This document shows positions 23,001 through 34,185 of a DNA stretch of 42,528 bases, piece after piece. This stretch comes from Ichthyophonus hoferi (lineage: Eukaryota > Opisthokonta > Ichthyosporea > Ichthyophonida > Ichthyophonidae), in assembly GCA_002751075.1 (NCBI GenBank), contig NAOQ01000598.1:3572-46099 (forward strand), given 5' to 3'. Each line of letters starts with the position of its first letter. Positions within the stretch are counted from its first letter, which is position 1. The notes under the pieces are model-generated. The model was not told where the DNA came from and searched no databases. It worked only from the letters and a program-made list of their open reading frames with translations. A program made the translations under genes and the position numbers.

Positions 23001-24188
23001 ACGTAGGTCCTATCACAATTAATTTTTTAATATGTAGCCCCAATCATCCTAAAGAGTTAATTTAATCTATCTTTACATTCTTCCTTTGCTCTTTCCTGAT
23101 TATCTCTCCGGCCATATTACTAAGACCTCATAACACAGTTTAGTATTTATATATTGTTAATATAGTGTAATGCATGGTTACTGTAGTAATACTATATTAG
23201 TAACCTATTATTACTCTAGCAGCCATATCCTCTCTTCCACCCACTCATTCTCCTTCACTATCCAATGTATTCCTATTACCCTATTAATCTTCCCACCCAA
23301 CCTAATATGCCCGTTGTTCGCGCCGATTAACTTTATTATCCAATAAAAAATCATTTTCCACATCCAATATTGGAGGATTTAATCAATAGTATCTACCAAT
23401 CATACACTATAATTAATGTTTACTAACCAATCAACTACAATGAATACAACACAGAGCCGAAGCCCAAAACTTTCCCTCCTGCAGCCTACCCTACTTGTCG
23501 GATAGCAACCGTATACTTAATTGTCACCGTAACGTCCCTGGGGTATTAAGGGTTCGTATTGTCATTGTGTGTTTTAAGGTGGAGGTGGTTAGACAGGAAG
23601 AATATATATATATTGTTTGTGCTTGTATGTATTTGTGTGTATGCATCTCTTCGACAGGCGTATATACAGTTAACTCCGTGTTTATGTTTTGGATTACATG
23701 TACTGTATGTACTGTATGTATGTATGTACGCATATATGTATGTCTGTAAATATGCGTTATAGCAAGTGTGATAGTATATATGAGAGTATGAGAGTATGAT
23801 AGCATAACAGTGTAACAGTATAATAATGTGATAGTATAATGGTATGATGGTATAATAATCTGATAATGCAATGATATAATAATATAATAATTTAATAGTA
23901 TGATAGCATAAGAGCATAATAGTATAGTAGTAGAACAATTCTTTTCTTTTGGAATTTAAATGGCCAATGCCCTCTCTGCCTCATTTGACAACACCCTCTC
24001 TGCCAATTACTGTACACTTATAGGATATTCACAAAGTGTTGCAAGACGTGAATGTGAAGGCCCAGTTCCTATCAACCCAGGGATCAATTGGATACATGAT
24101 TATCGATCTGGATATAACCGTGTCCGATCAGATCAAAGCCAATTTGGCACAATTGTCTGACTCCATTAAAACCCGCATTCTTTACTAG
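17055..24188 (+). CDS. serA: D-3-phosphoglycerate dehydrogenase (serA / SER3 type), 14 exons, 413 aa
   Basis: First enzyme of the phosphorylated serine pathway: 3-phosphoglycerate + NAD+ to 3-phosphohydroxypyruvate, cytosolic. Exons: 17055-17174, 18473-18549, 18763-18877, 19014-19056, 19512-19597, 20185-20224, 20866-20897, 21176-21263, 21542-21622, 21970-22034, 22362-22512, 22921-23002, 23455-23551, 24024-24188; 1242 nt with frame kept at every junction. Landmarks: NAD-binding GYGHIG (164-169) with D187 after the second strand; catalytic R246 (NASRG), E275 (VDVFPSEP) and H298 (TPHIGGST), each six residues after E. coli R240, E269, H292; C-terminal ACT domain (about 347-413) with H351, N353 and N369 at the serine-binding positions, so feedback inhibition by serine is likely. 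Length is near E. coli SerA (410 aa); ACT spacing matches yeast Ser3/Ser33 rather than E. coli. It lacks the longer C-terminal region of animal type I PHGDH. Introns 2 and 6 show TACTAA(C/T) branch sites. Donors of introns 3 and 13 begin GTT (gttgtt, gttcgt). Confidence 0.95.
19608..19730. repeat. Purine-rich (GGGA/GAAA) tract in serA intron 5
   Basis: About 120 bp almost free of pyrimidines on the plus strand, starting 10 nt after the exon 5 donor. Simple-sequence DNA inside the intron. Confidence 0.85.
20955..21062. repeat. (TGTA)n / (TATG)n microsatellite in serA intron 7
   Basis: Degenerate tetranucleotide TATG/TGTA repeats. Similar tracts occur at 19136-19205 (intron 4), 23600-23755 (intron 13) and, in the opposite orientation, 28595-28665 in a WDR46 intron. 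Confidence 0.8.
22597..22676. repeat. Register-locked octamer array (ACTATATN) in serA intron 11
   Basis: Ten consecutive 8-bp units with no insertion or deletion: actatatg, acaatatt, actgtatg, actatatt, accatatg, actatatc, actacgtc, accatata, actatatc, actatatt. Similar but less regular sequence continues to about 22730. Confidence 0.85.
23782..23925. repeat. Register-locked octamer array (RATARTAT) in serA intron 13
   Basis: Eighteen consecutive 8-bp units with no insertion or deletion (gagagtat ... aatagtat). Column 2 is always A, columns 6 and 8 are nearly always T, and most differences between units are transitions. The unit is the reverse complement, rotated, of the ACTATTAT unit at 42394-42528. 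Confidence 0.9.
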
Positions 24189-25801
24189 AGAGGACAATAA
24201 CATAGAGGCAAAATCAATTGGATTTTACATTCTATTTCAGATGTCATCAACAACCAATTCAAAACTATAATTAAAAATATATATTTGTTTAATAGATGTA
24301 ACTAATGCGTCCGATTTAAATAGACTGCTGCTTAGGTCTTTATTAAGTATAGGATGCTCCAATAAAAGAATAGTTAATTGGTATTTTTAACCACCACAAT
24401 CCATTGGACGTATAGGCATAACGTAGTGTAAATATGTTTTATACGAATAAAGGAATTTAAATGGCATCTTCAACTACCACGATGTATTGGATGTAGTTAT
24501 TAGTAGTAAATATGATTTTAGCATAGCAGTTATATGCAGTGTACTGGTGTCGGTTATTTAAAGAGAATATGTTGATATGCTGTAGGCTTTTGTCTGGAAA
24601 GGGAAATTACATAATTATGGCAAGCTACATTATTGGTTAGTTTATACATCTGGGATAACATGACATCTGATTATGGGCATTGGTTGATTATATCCAGTCC
24701 TCAACTTATTGGTCTGATCTCATATATCTTGATCTTATGGCCAATTAGAATTCTTAATCCCAGACACATTTATTTCCATATATATCATACAATCGCTTGC
24801 TGCCCTGACAACACTAGACGTGTCCAGAGTATATTAAATACGTACACTTATATTACATATTAATTATCACTAGGTTTTATTTCACTTATACTATTACCAA
24901 TTTTTTAATGTTATGTTGTATTGGAAGGAGTTACTGTTATTTTAAAAGTCAATCAAAATCTTATATCTAGATGTTGTGATTGGTGGGTTCTTACAAAATA
25001 TATATAGATAAGTGACAAGACGTCATTCGTCAACGTAAATTCATAAGAGATCCATTGGATAGAAAAGTTGCTGCACGTATACCTAAGTACCTCATAGACA
25101 GAAATTAAAATAATTAGAGTAGATTTTATCTATATAATAGGAACGAATTAAAAGATAGGTTTAATTTTAGTTATGATTCTAAAATGGCAGTGAAGTGGAA
25201 AGTATATATATGAATGTCTAGTAACATATATATTACGTAACAAATCAAAAAACAATACAACAACATACACATTCATTCTGTCAAGTTCAATTTAACACAG
25301 TTTTATTATATATATCTAATATACCAAGATTTCTATTCAAGGTAAAGGAAAAAGCTTTTATTGGGTAAGGAAAACATTAAAATTTTAAACAGATAATCAT
25401 AATAATTATAAAAATTAACCAGCCTATCAACGATATATTTCCTATCCTAAGTACCTTGTATATTACCGTAAAGGTACACATTCTAGAGGTCTCATCATCC
25501 CACCCTACCCTAACAGCCACTATATATTTCTATTCCACTTACCCTATTAAAACAAAAAATAAAATATATATAGCTACGATACACATCTCATACCAACCAC
25601 TTAGGGTATTATGAAATTAAAAGCCAATTATTAAACCAACCATAAAAGAAGGTAAAAATGGTGGATCAATCAAGACTATTACATTATGGTCATAGACCTT
25701 ATACAATTGGTTGCTTCAAATCTATTAAGGCAAACCCTAGGTATGCGGACCAATAAGCTAACAGATAGGCACATAGATAGCTACATAAGCCAATCAACCA
25801 G
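24189..25801. other. Convergent intergenic region between serA and WDR46 3' ends
   Basis: No gene is supported. Both neighbours end here, so it should hold two polyadenylation sites; AATAAA occurs near 24362 and elsewhere. CCAAT/ATTGG pentamers are very frequent (I count about 14 between 24200 and 25060). Confidence 0.55.
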
Positions 25802-28800
25802 TTAATCTCTGGCCATAAAACGATCCAATGCAGTCCTTCGCTTGGGGCCCTTGGCTGCCTCCTCCCTCTCTTTTTTCTGTTTTTCAAGTTTTTCCTTAAT
25901 ATCCGCCTGTTGAGTTAGGGGGAAAAAGGAATACAGAGAAAAAAAAAAAGAAGGGTCAGATATCATTTTATAGGCCGAGAAGTCACCAATAGCAAAGGAG
26001 AATTTACAGTCAGCCTTGTAAGCCCATAGAAAATAGCAACATACACATGGATACTAACCAATCAATAATCATATTCTAATAATTTGATTGGTTTCTCCAC
26101 ATAGTCTAATATGGAAAATATAATTACTATACTATCCGATCATTTCAGATTTTTTGTTGGGTACGTGACATGTACCATATAAGGCAAGATATCAAAGACA
26201 ATTAAGATTTCACACACTAATTCTTTCCATAATTAGCAAGCCTATAATATACGTACAATTAAATATCAATATAGCAACCATTCAAAGGAAAAAAAGATAG
26301 TGAATGGTCCTAATCACTAAAATACAATATAGTAAACCCAACCAGGCAATTCCAATTGGCCAATTAAAGTGTTTAAAAATAACCTTCTTCTGATCGATGA
26401 CGTTTTGTTGCCTTTTAAGGAACCTTTTGGAGGAAGTGCTTCGGCCACGCATTTTATGTTTAGGCTGATATTTGACACCTGGATGATTGGCCTGTAGTAG
26501 ATGTGATTATTAATGTTTTGATACATCATATTACTACATTAAGGGTATATGGTCTGCACATAGTATTATCAAAAAAGATTAAGATAGGATAATACAATAT
26601 AGGACAGAATAAGACAGAATAGAGAGATTAGAATACATAAACAAAAACATTGATAGCAGTGGTAATAGGAAGAGATGGGGAAAAATTAACTCGGTATTAT
26701 AAAGATATTTATATGTAGATAGATATCCTTAATTATGTACATGTAGAAAAATATTATTATAATGCTAATCAGAAATCGTAAATAACAATACAAATTATAA
26801 ATGCAATATGTTGAAGTTTCGTAGCTCCCATAGGTATTAGGCGGATATTTCATGATGTCTGTTCTTAGAACACGTTGTTTATTGTTCGTTTTGCATTGTA
26901 CCTCTAAATATGCAATAACGTTTACAACGAGGTTTCAATCGGTATATGAGTGTTAGCTCTTAATTAATGTCAATTAATTAATTTCAGGATATCTTCAATC
27001 ATATTTAATATTTAATATATTACTCACCTCATATACTTTCTTCCTCTCCTCATCTATTATCTCCTGTGGAGCTCTATCCATACGACCAATGAACTCTGTA
27101 TCCATTGTGATAAGATCTGCAGGAATCTGTGGTCCATATAAGGTTAATAATGTTCATTAATTAAAATAACTGGGATCTAATTAAGTTACCAGTTCTTACA
27201 CAAAAGATATGATACACTTGATCTCTGTAATTTTGCCCTGATGATAAGCTAAAAAAAATATGATTGGGAAAATTAATCAAACATGGGGTCATTATACTTT
27301 GTTTAAAATTAAAATGATATCCGATTATTGGTGGTAGTTATCTAAACTTTAAAGGTGGTGTAGATTATTAGTGGACAATTTTAAATAAATAAATAAATAA
27401 ATAATATATATATTACATTTATTTTAAATAATAAAAACATTAAACTATTGGCAAGGCCTGTTTTAACACTCAATCTATTTTATCTGTTTCTATCATCCAC
27501 GTCCACGCACTCTTTCTTAGTGGATTAGCTCTGATACCTAATTTATTTCTATTTTAATACACACCTTCTCCAATAGTTGTTTGACTTCAGCCTCCTGTCT
27601 CTGCTTTTTATTGGCGTAGGGGTTGACCTCAAGAGTGTCGAAGTTGGCCTCACCAGCACCTGTAAGACAGAGAGGAAGAGGAAGAAGGGTCAATAAAGGG
27701 ACCAATCGAGAGAGCCATATATATATCTAATTCACACGGTGTCATCATTCACTTATTTATTAAAATAAACGGATTTTTTTCTGTATAATAAGCAAAAGAT
27801 TTATAATAAATTTTACTATAAGCTAGCAATGGATAGGGAATATAATCAGGATTCGATATATATATGTATGGTCAAACCTAACTATGATGTCATTATGACA
27901 AATGCGCAAGCAATTGGGGAATGAACTTTGGATATATATATATAGTATACTTTTTAATCATCAAAATATTCAATAAAAACCAAAACCAAACACTAGATAA
28001 ATTTTCAGCATTGAAAAGATAAAATTAAGCTAATAATTTATTTAATAAAAGTTAAAATTAAGCACAACTAATCAAAACACTAAACTAACTCATGCCACGC
28101 GCTATAAAAGCCCGTTAAAAATTCCTATTTTGTAGATTAAAGTTCTCATTTTGAAGTTAAAAAGGCATATAGGTTGAGCACGAGGGAGGTTACCTGGAAT
28201 AACAATACTAGATATACCCTTAGAGTGACCAATCCCCATAACATCCTATAGGAAAGGAGATAGGCGGTTAGTAACCTGATATGTACCCAATAGGTAAGAC
28301 CCATAGGATAGGGCTTGGCGGCAAGGGTATAAAGATTATAGTCTAAAGGGCATTGATTGGCTCGATTTTAATCGGTCAATCAGTGAGTATATTGTAGAAA
28401 ATCAAATAATAGTGAAAAAACAATACTATAATAAAATTAATAGTAATAATATTCTAGTAACTCACCTCAAAAGGAACAAACTGCATGTCGTTAATAGTAC
28501 GGCCTGGCAGTTCATGGGACATATACGGTGAGGTTTGCTTGGTGAGATAGGAGTCCTTCCATATCTATAAAGAGTATATATGTTGGTGAGTTTGTTCATA
28601 CAAACACGTACATACATATATACATACACACATACATACATATATATACATACATATAGGGTAGGATAGCCTACCATCTCCAGGCTCCTTAACCTCTTAA
28701 GAGTAACAACAGTAAATACACACACCATATATTATACTGTAATTATCTCTCAAGCTACAACCTTGATCTAACTTTAACTAACTTAACAGCCAATTATAAA

Positions 28801-31800
28801 CCAATAAATCAAACGGTAGCCATGGTAACTGGTCGCCGTTACCACCTTTCCTACCTGATAAACAGAGCATTTTCTTGGCTACACATACCTGGACATGTGA
28901 AAAGAATCCCACACCCAGAAGGCCTGACTGACTGAAGTCCAAACAAGCAGCCGGTCTAGGAGTATAGTATGCATTGACTTCCTGATAATTCCTCACGTCC
29001 CATATCTTTAGCTTGCCATCCCCACCCGTAGTAGCCATGTATCTAAAGAAAGAGAGCGAGAGGGACAGAGAGGTCAGTAGGACCAGGGGGTAGAGGCTAA
29101 GGGATATTATGATTGGTTGACTGGGGTCATATTGGTCTATTATTGGATAGGTAGTGTAATAGTGACTTATGATTGGCTTGCTAGTGTAACATGAATTCAT
29201 TGTTGGTTGATTAATACATACCCACCTGTACCTGTACTCATTACCCATGCTCACACTACATCTTCCCACATACCTTCCTTGGTGTTCCATGGCCACAGCC
29301 CTGATTGGTCCCTTGTGACAAAGCATCTTAACGATTGGTTTAGTCATATTGGGAGTCCACATGGTCACCGTGCCTGTCCAATGAGATAGCCTTATTAACT
29401 AGGTGTATATATAATTGTTAGGGCTGATTGGTTTATATGTATATTATCTTACATGTATATGTATCTCTTTATTATTTTACTACCACTCACATTCCACTTC
29501 GCTTACTCAATGGCCAATGAACAACTCTGAATAAAAATCAATCAAGCCAATCATACCAATCAGGGCCCATGTATATACATATATAGCCATATCCCTCCAC
29601 CAATACACACACTCATCCCCCCTTCTTATTGGACTATTGCATCTACTCCAATAAGAGAGAGCGAAGGAGAGAGAGAGATACAGAAAAGAGCCAATAAGAA
29701 GAGAGTGCTGTATGAACTCACCGTTATGGTGACCCATAATCATAGCGGCGTTGCTAGGGTTACTAGTCAATACGTCACAGCTACCTAACTTACTACGATA
29801 ATCGGCTGGGAGAGAAAAACAGAATGAGAAAAAGAGGCTTCAATGAAGTGCGCACTGGGTCCATGTTAGATGAAGTAGGCATGGGTAAATAGCAATAATA
29901 CATAACTATATATATATATATATATATTGGTACTAAACAGAGAAAGATAGCGCTATAGTATTTAATTGGTTAATTATAACTTACCAACAATCTGACCAGT
30001 AGAAGTATCGTGCCAAATAAGGTGTCCTGATAAGCCCTATATGGTAAGAGGAGGGTAAAAGGAGTGGTTGATTGGTATTAATAAAACTATATGTTCTAGC
30101 AAGAAATATTGTATGAGCTAGAACATTAATATATTATAACATTTTAAAGCACCCATCAATCTGCACATTTACTCGGTTTTAAAAGGCACGGGACCAATTG
30201 CACATCCTATCAAGTCTTCCACTCACACCTTGGAATAATAACCTGACCTACATCCAATCATTATATTGCATCAATAAACTGACGTATTAACAACAGAACA
30301 CCATCAGACCAATAAATAAGGGAGAAAATCAATCAATCATCAGTTAGATACAGATGGCTTTCCATGATTGACAACCAACCATGCTATCAATATGGCATAC
30401 AACCAATAAGAGATAGGCAATACCCACCGTAGAAGCCAATAGAAAGTGGTAAGGCAGGTAGGCCAATCGGGTTGATTCCAGATGACTTTTAAGACAATGC
30501 AATTCGGTACCAGTTCGATCATAGATATACACGTATTTCTTTTGCGCGACTGCAAACATCGTCTCGTTGTGTAGATACCTGGGAGAGGGAGAGGGCGTAG
30601 GAGAGGGGGGAGGGAGGGAGAGGAGATGTTGTTAGAAGGAAAGAGAAGGAGAGGGACAGATATATGTAGGGATGGTAACAGCAATGGTATGGACGAGGGA
30701 GTGATGTCACAAGATGNNNNNNNNNNNNNNNNNNNNNNNNNNNNNNNNNNNNNNNNNNNNNNNNNNNNNNNNNNNNNNNNNNNNNNNNNNNNNNNNNNNN
30801 NNNNNNNNNNNNNNNNNNNNNNNNNNNNNNNNNNNNNNNNNNNNNNNNNNNNNNNNNNNNNNNNNNNNNNNNNNNNNNNNNNNNNNNNNNNNNNNNNNNN
30901 NNNNNNNNNNNNNNNNNNNNNNNNNNNNNNNNNNNNNNNNNNNNNNNNNNNNNNNNNNNNNNNNNNNNNNNNNNNNNNNNNNNNNNNNNNNNNNNNNNNN
31001 NNNNNNNNNNNNNNNNNNNNNNNNNNNNNNNNNNNNNNNNNNNNNNNNNNNNNNNNNNNNNNNNNNNNNNNNNNNNNNNNNNNNNNNNNNNNTCAGGGAG
31101 ATGTTGTTAGAAGGAAAGAGAAGGAGAGGGACAGATATATGTAGGGATGGTAACAGCAATGGTATGGACGAGGGAGTGATGTCACAAGATGACATAATGA
31201 TTGGTCATTACAGTGCTATATATATAGATCAACCAATGGCTGTAAATTTATAAACGTTAAAAGTAGTTTACCACATGTCTCTAGTGTATCAACCAACCAA
31301 CTGGAACAGATAGTGGGCAAGCATCCATTCACGGCTGGCCATAATTAACAATTACCATAGCAACAGAATGTTGATAATAAATATTATAATCACACCAATC
31401 ACCCGCTCCCATGCACCACTCTTATTGGCTTATGATTTTAATCTAATACAGAACTGCATCTTCTCACCCTTCCTTATATAGTAAAACTATTCTTAATATA
31501 ACTGGATTGTTGTGGTTATATACGTCATCACACAGCATTGATTAGCTCTCACTTACTGTACGTCACGAACCATCTCATTCAGGTGAAGTTCGCATCCCAG
31601 ATGTCCTGACTTCCAATCAAATGTAGCCACATGACCCTTCTTTCCACCAATAAGAAGGTATCTGGGATATAAAGGATAACCAATCAACACCTTTAAATCT
31701 TTTCCATGATACCATAATAAGTACACGTACAGACATGCACATTTTAATGCAGCCAATAGACTCGATAAGATAAAAGGATATAGTGTATCCAAGTATATAT

Positions 31801-32624
31801 ATAATGAAGATAAGATTAAAAAGAGTAGCCAATGGAATAAGGTCTTTAATTACCTGCCTGCCCTATCATAATTAGTTCTATAGGGTCCAAACTTATCAAG
31901 GTCCAGGTCGAAGATCTAGCACGTGCATCCCGTATAGGTGTTAGCTACAGTAGAGTACAATAGAGTGTAGTAAAGTATAGTAGAGTACAATAGAGTGTAG
32001 TAAAGTATAGTAGAGTACAATAGAGTGTAGTAAAGTATAGTAGAGTACAATAGAGTGTAGTAAAGTATAGTAGAGTATAATAGAGTGTAGTAAAGTATAG
32101 TAGAGTACAATAGAGTGTAGTAAAGTATAGTATAGTGTAGTATAGTATAGTATAGTATGATATGGTATGGCATAGTATAGTATAGTACAGTATAGTAAAG
32201 TGTAGTATAATATAGTGTAGTATAGTGTAGTATAGTATAGTATAGTATAGCATAGTAAAGTGTAGTGTAGTATAGTATAGTGCAGTATAATATATACACC
32301 AAATGGCCTTAGAAGAATTTTAACTACAGAAAGTATTGAGGGCAAGAGGGAGAGGCATAAGGGCAGACAGGAGAGAAAGAGGAGGAATAAATTTCGATAC
32401 ACCAGTGACAATGCACCCACAATCGCCAATCTTTTATTTTTTCCTATACCTTACGACTCGTCTGAATGTCAACATTTTCGGCCAGTTGCTTCTGGCTAAA
32501 CTTAAAGGTTTTTTCCATACCCTCTGCTTCTACATAGCTATAGGGTAATGAGAAAAAGAAAAAGAGAGAGAGAAAGAGAGAAAGAAAAAAAGAAAGAGAG
32601 AGCAAGAGAGAGAGAGAAAAAGAG

Positions 32625-32679
<55 letters not shown>

Positions 32680-34185
32680 AAAAGAGAGAGGGAAAAAGAG
32701 AGAAATAATAAGGTAGAGTTACAGATTAAGCAACCATGACCAAACACAAGTAATATATCTAACAATGGTACAAGGCCATCGTGACACCTAGCCAATAAGA
32801 AAATGATAGAGATAAGCATAAATAGGAGCATATGAACTAGAAGAGAGTAGACAAGTAAAAAGACAATACAACAACACCTACCCTTGAGATTCTGGGAGAA
32901 TAAGATCCCATTTGGCTGCTTGTGCTACAGCATATTGTGCTTGTTTCTCTTGTCTCTTGATGTTAGCCCTTAACCTTTTATCCACAATACCCTAATGTAG
33001 TAAATGATGGAGAGGGAGAGAGAGGGAGAGAGAAGGAGAGAGAGAGCAAGAGAGAGAATGGAGTTAGTATAAGAAGGCTAGTGTGAGATTAAATATACAG
33101 AAAGGATTGTATTGGTTGTTAGATGTATCCCTTTTTCTTGTTGGTGTTCATGTGAACATAGCATGTTATCATACTAGTATAGGATTGGATAATTATCGTA
33201 CATCATCGATTGGACCTCAGGTTTAAAACAAAATTTTAAAACACCACAATCCAATGAAAACCAGCCCCTCTCTATTTTTCATTTTTTATGTACGTTTATG
33301 TGTTTTGGCCAGATAAAAATGTACAAATAGGTAGAGCATATATATACATTCCTCTACATATAAGGTCCAGTTATGTTCATAAGTGTATGTTTACGTGAAG
33401 TATTCGCATATCACTAGATATAGTTTAACAGCACAGTGAATAAAAGAAAATATACAAGGTCAAAAAAAGGAGGGAAACCAATGTTTTGTTATATAGATCT
33501 TTGTACAAGATTATCTACCTATATAAGCTCTTTCTCTTGAGATATATAAATAAATAGAAATATAAGTAAAGAGGTATATATACGCCTATATAGATACATG
33601 CAAAATCAATGGTATGTATATTTATGTAGTTGCATATTGAACCGGATATATTGTTGCAACAGATAAAGACTTGATAAGTAGGTACTATTGCGGTACATGA
33701 GTCTCTAATCTTCCGTTTAATGGGCGCGTGTAAACACATATAACTAGATATGTATCTTGCGTATCTCTTAATAAAGGTAGTATCTTATAAGAACGATACC
33801 CATCCCACCTACTTTGCCTATACCCTATTGTGTTTAATGCATGGGTATCTAGAAGTAAGTGTGTCCGGATTTATATGGATGTGAGAGATCGCAATTGTAA
33901 GTGCATGTTCATATGGGAGAGTTAAATTACTTTTACGATAGACATATTTTAACAAAGAACAAACCAATGTGCATAAAATACAAGTACAAATAACAAATAT
34001 ACACAAAACATTAACTACCTGTATTTTAATTATCAACACACAAGAACATGTATACGTCTTCTTTATATGCTTCCTAGCCATACCTTGGTAGATACAGGTG
34101 CCCCTCTAACAAACTTAGTCATTGGCCCCTCCACTAGTACATCTCCACTGGCTTCAGCCTTTCTTTTTGCCGCTCCTGGAGCCAT
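25802..34185 (-). CDS. WDR46: WDR46 / Utp7 (BING4) U3 snoRNP-associated WD40 protein, 16 exons, 512 aa
   Basis: Nucleolar component of the small-subunit processome for 18S rRNA maturation. Exons in order: 34084-34185, 32882-32991, 32450-32537, 31854-31915, 31557-31661, 30428-30578, 29985-30036, 29722-29805, 29274-29373, 28889-29042, 28466-28564, 28194-28245, 27565-27659, 27028-27126, 26384-26464, 25802-25906; 1539 nt, all junctions in frame. Family landmarks: [20 protein letters not shown] (102-121), [47 protein letters not shown] WD repeats, GKLKIWDVR, then the BING4 C-terminal domain (about 340-425) with [20 protein letters not shown] and [14 protein letters not shown], a basic KMRGR...NVIDQKK segment, and the closing [12 protein letters not shown], like human WDR46 ending in ALDRFVR. 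Yeast Utp7 is 554 aa, human 610, so this is slightly compact. The exon 6 donor is gtgggt (30427), chosen because it keeps frame. The exon 15 donor is gttatt. Gap 2 lies in intron 5. Confidence 0.95.
28595..28665. repeat. (TACA)n/(CATA)n microsatellite in WDR46 intron 10
   Basis: Degenerate CATA/TACA tetranucleotide repeats, about 70 bp, upstream (on the minus strand) of exon 11. Confidence 0.8.
30582..30660. repeat. Purine-rich tract next to WDR46 exon 6 acceptor
   Basis: GGGAGA/AGGA-rich on the plus strand, that is, a long CT-rich polypyrimidine tract immediately upstream of the exon 6 splice acceptor on the gene strand. Comparable tracts precede exon 2 (33008-33060), exon 10 (29046-29072) and exon 13 (27662-27690). 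Confidence 0.8.
30622..31191. repeat. Perfect 95-bp direct repeat on both sides of gap 2
   Basis: 30622-30716 and 31097-31191 are identical over 95 bases. The left copy ends exactly at the gap, and the right copy starts four bases after it. This is the pattern of two overlapping contigs left unmerged in a scaffold, or of a real tandem repeat. Confidence 0.9.
30717..31092. other. Assembly gap 2 (376 N), inside WDR46 intron 5
   Basis: Run of 376 undetermined bases. It falls between coding exons 5 and 6, so the predicted protein is unaffected. Confidence 0.99.
31951..32290. repeat. Register-locked pentamer array with a 30-bp higher-order unit, WDR46 intron 3
   Basis: Sixty-eight consecutive 5-bp units (TATAG and variants) without any insertion or deletion. 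The first 180 bp (31951-32130) consist of six copies of a 30-bp unit made of tagag-tacaa-tagag-tgtag-taaag-tatag, identical except for one base in copy 5. The remaining 160 bp is simple TATAG with variants TGTAG, TACAG, CATAG, TATGG and TAAAG. It begins 35 bp from the exon 4 acceptor. Confidence 0.95.
32550..32706. repeat. (GAAA)n/(GA)n purine tract in WDR46 intron 2
   Basis: About 155 bp of pure purine sequence, including about ten GAAA units in a row. On the gene strand this is (TTTC)n, just upstream of the exon 3 acceptor. Confidence 0.95.

Noticed and set aside
23524-23938. Two overlapping Tyr/His/Ile-rich minus-strand frames
   Set aside because: They lie in serA intron 13 and come from tetranucleotide and octamer repeats.
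28778-28888. Extension of the WDR46 exon 10 frame past HVQ
   Set aside because: A consensus donor (CAG|gtatgt) ends the exon at 28889, and the next exon restores the family sequence [10 protein letters not shown].
30424-30427. Alternative WDR46 exon 6 donor at GTGG|gtattg
   Set aside because: It would break the frame into exon 7; the donor gtgggt four bases earlier keeps frame and family alignment.
30626-31253. Open frames on both strands across 30626-31253
   Set aside because: They span the Ns of gap 2 and the flanking duplicated 95 bp.
31916-32429. Tyr/Leu-rich open frames of 102-162 codons on the minus strand
   Set aside because: They arise from the pentamer array; a 5-bp repeat reads open in all frames.
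32538-32831. Ser/Leu/Phe-rich and Arg/Glu/Lys-rich frames on opposite strands
   Set aside because: Translation of the GAAA/GA purine tract in WDR46 intron 2.
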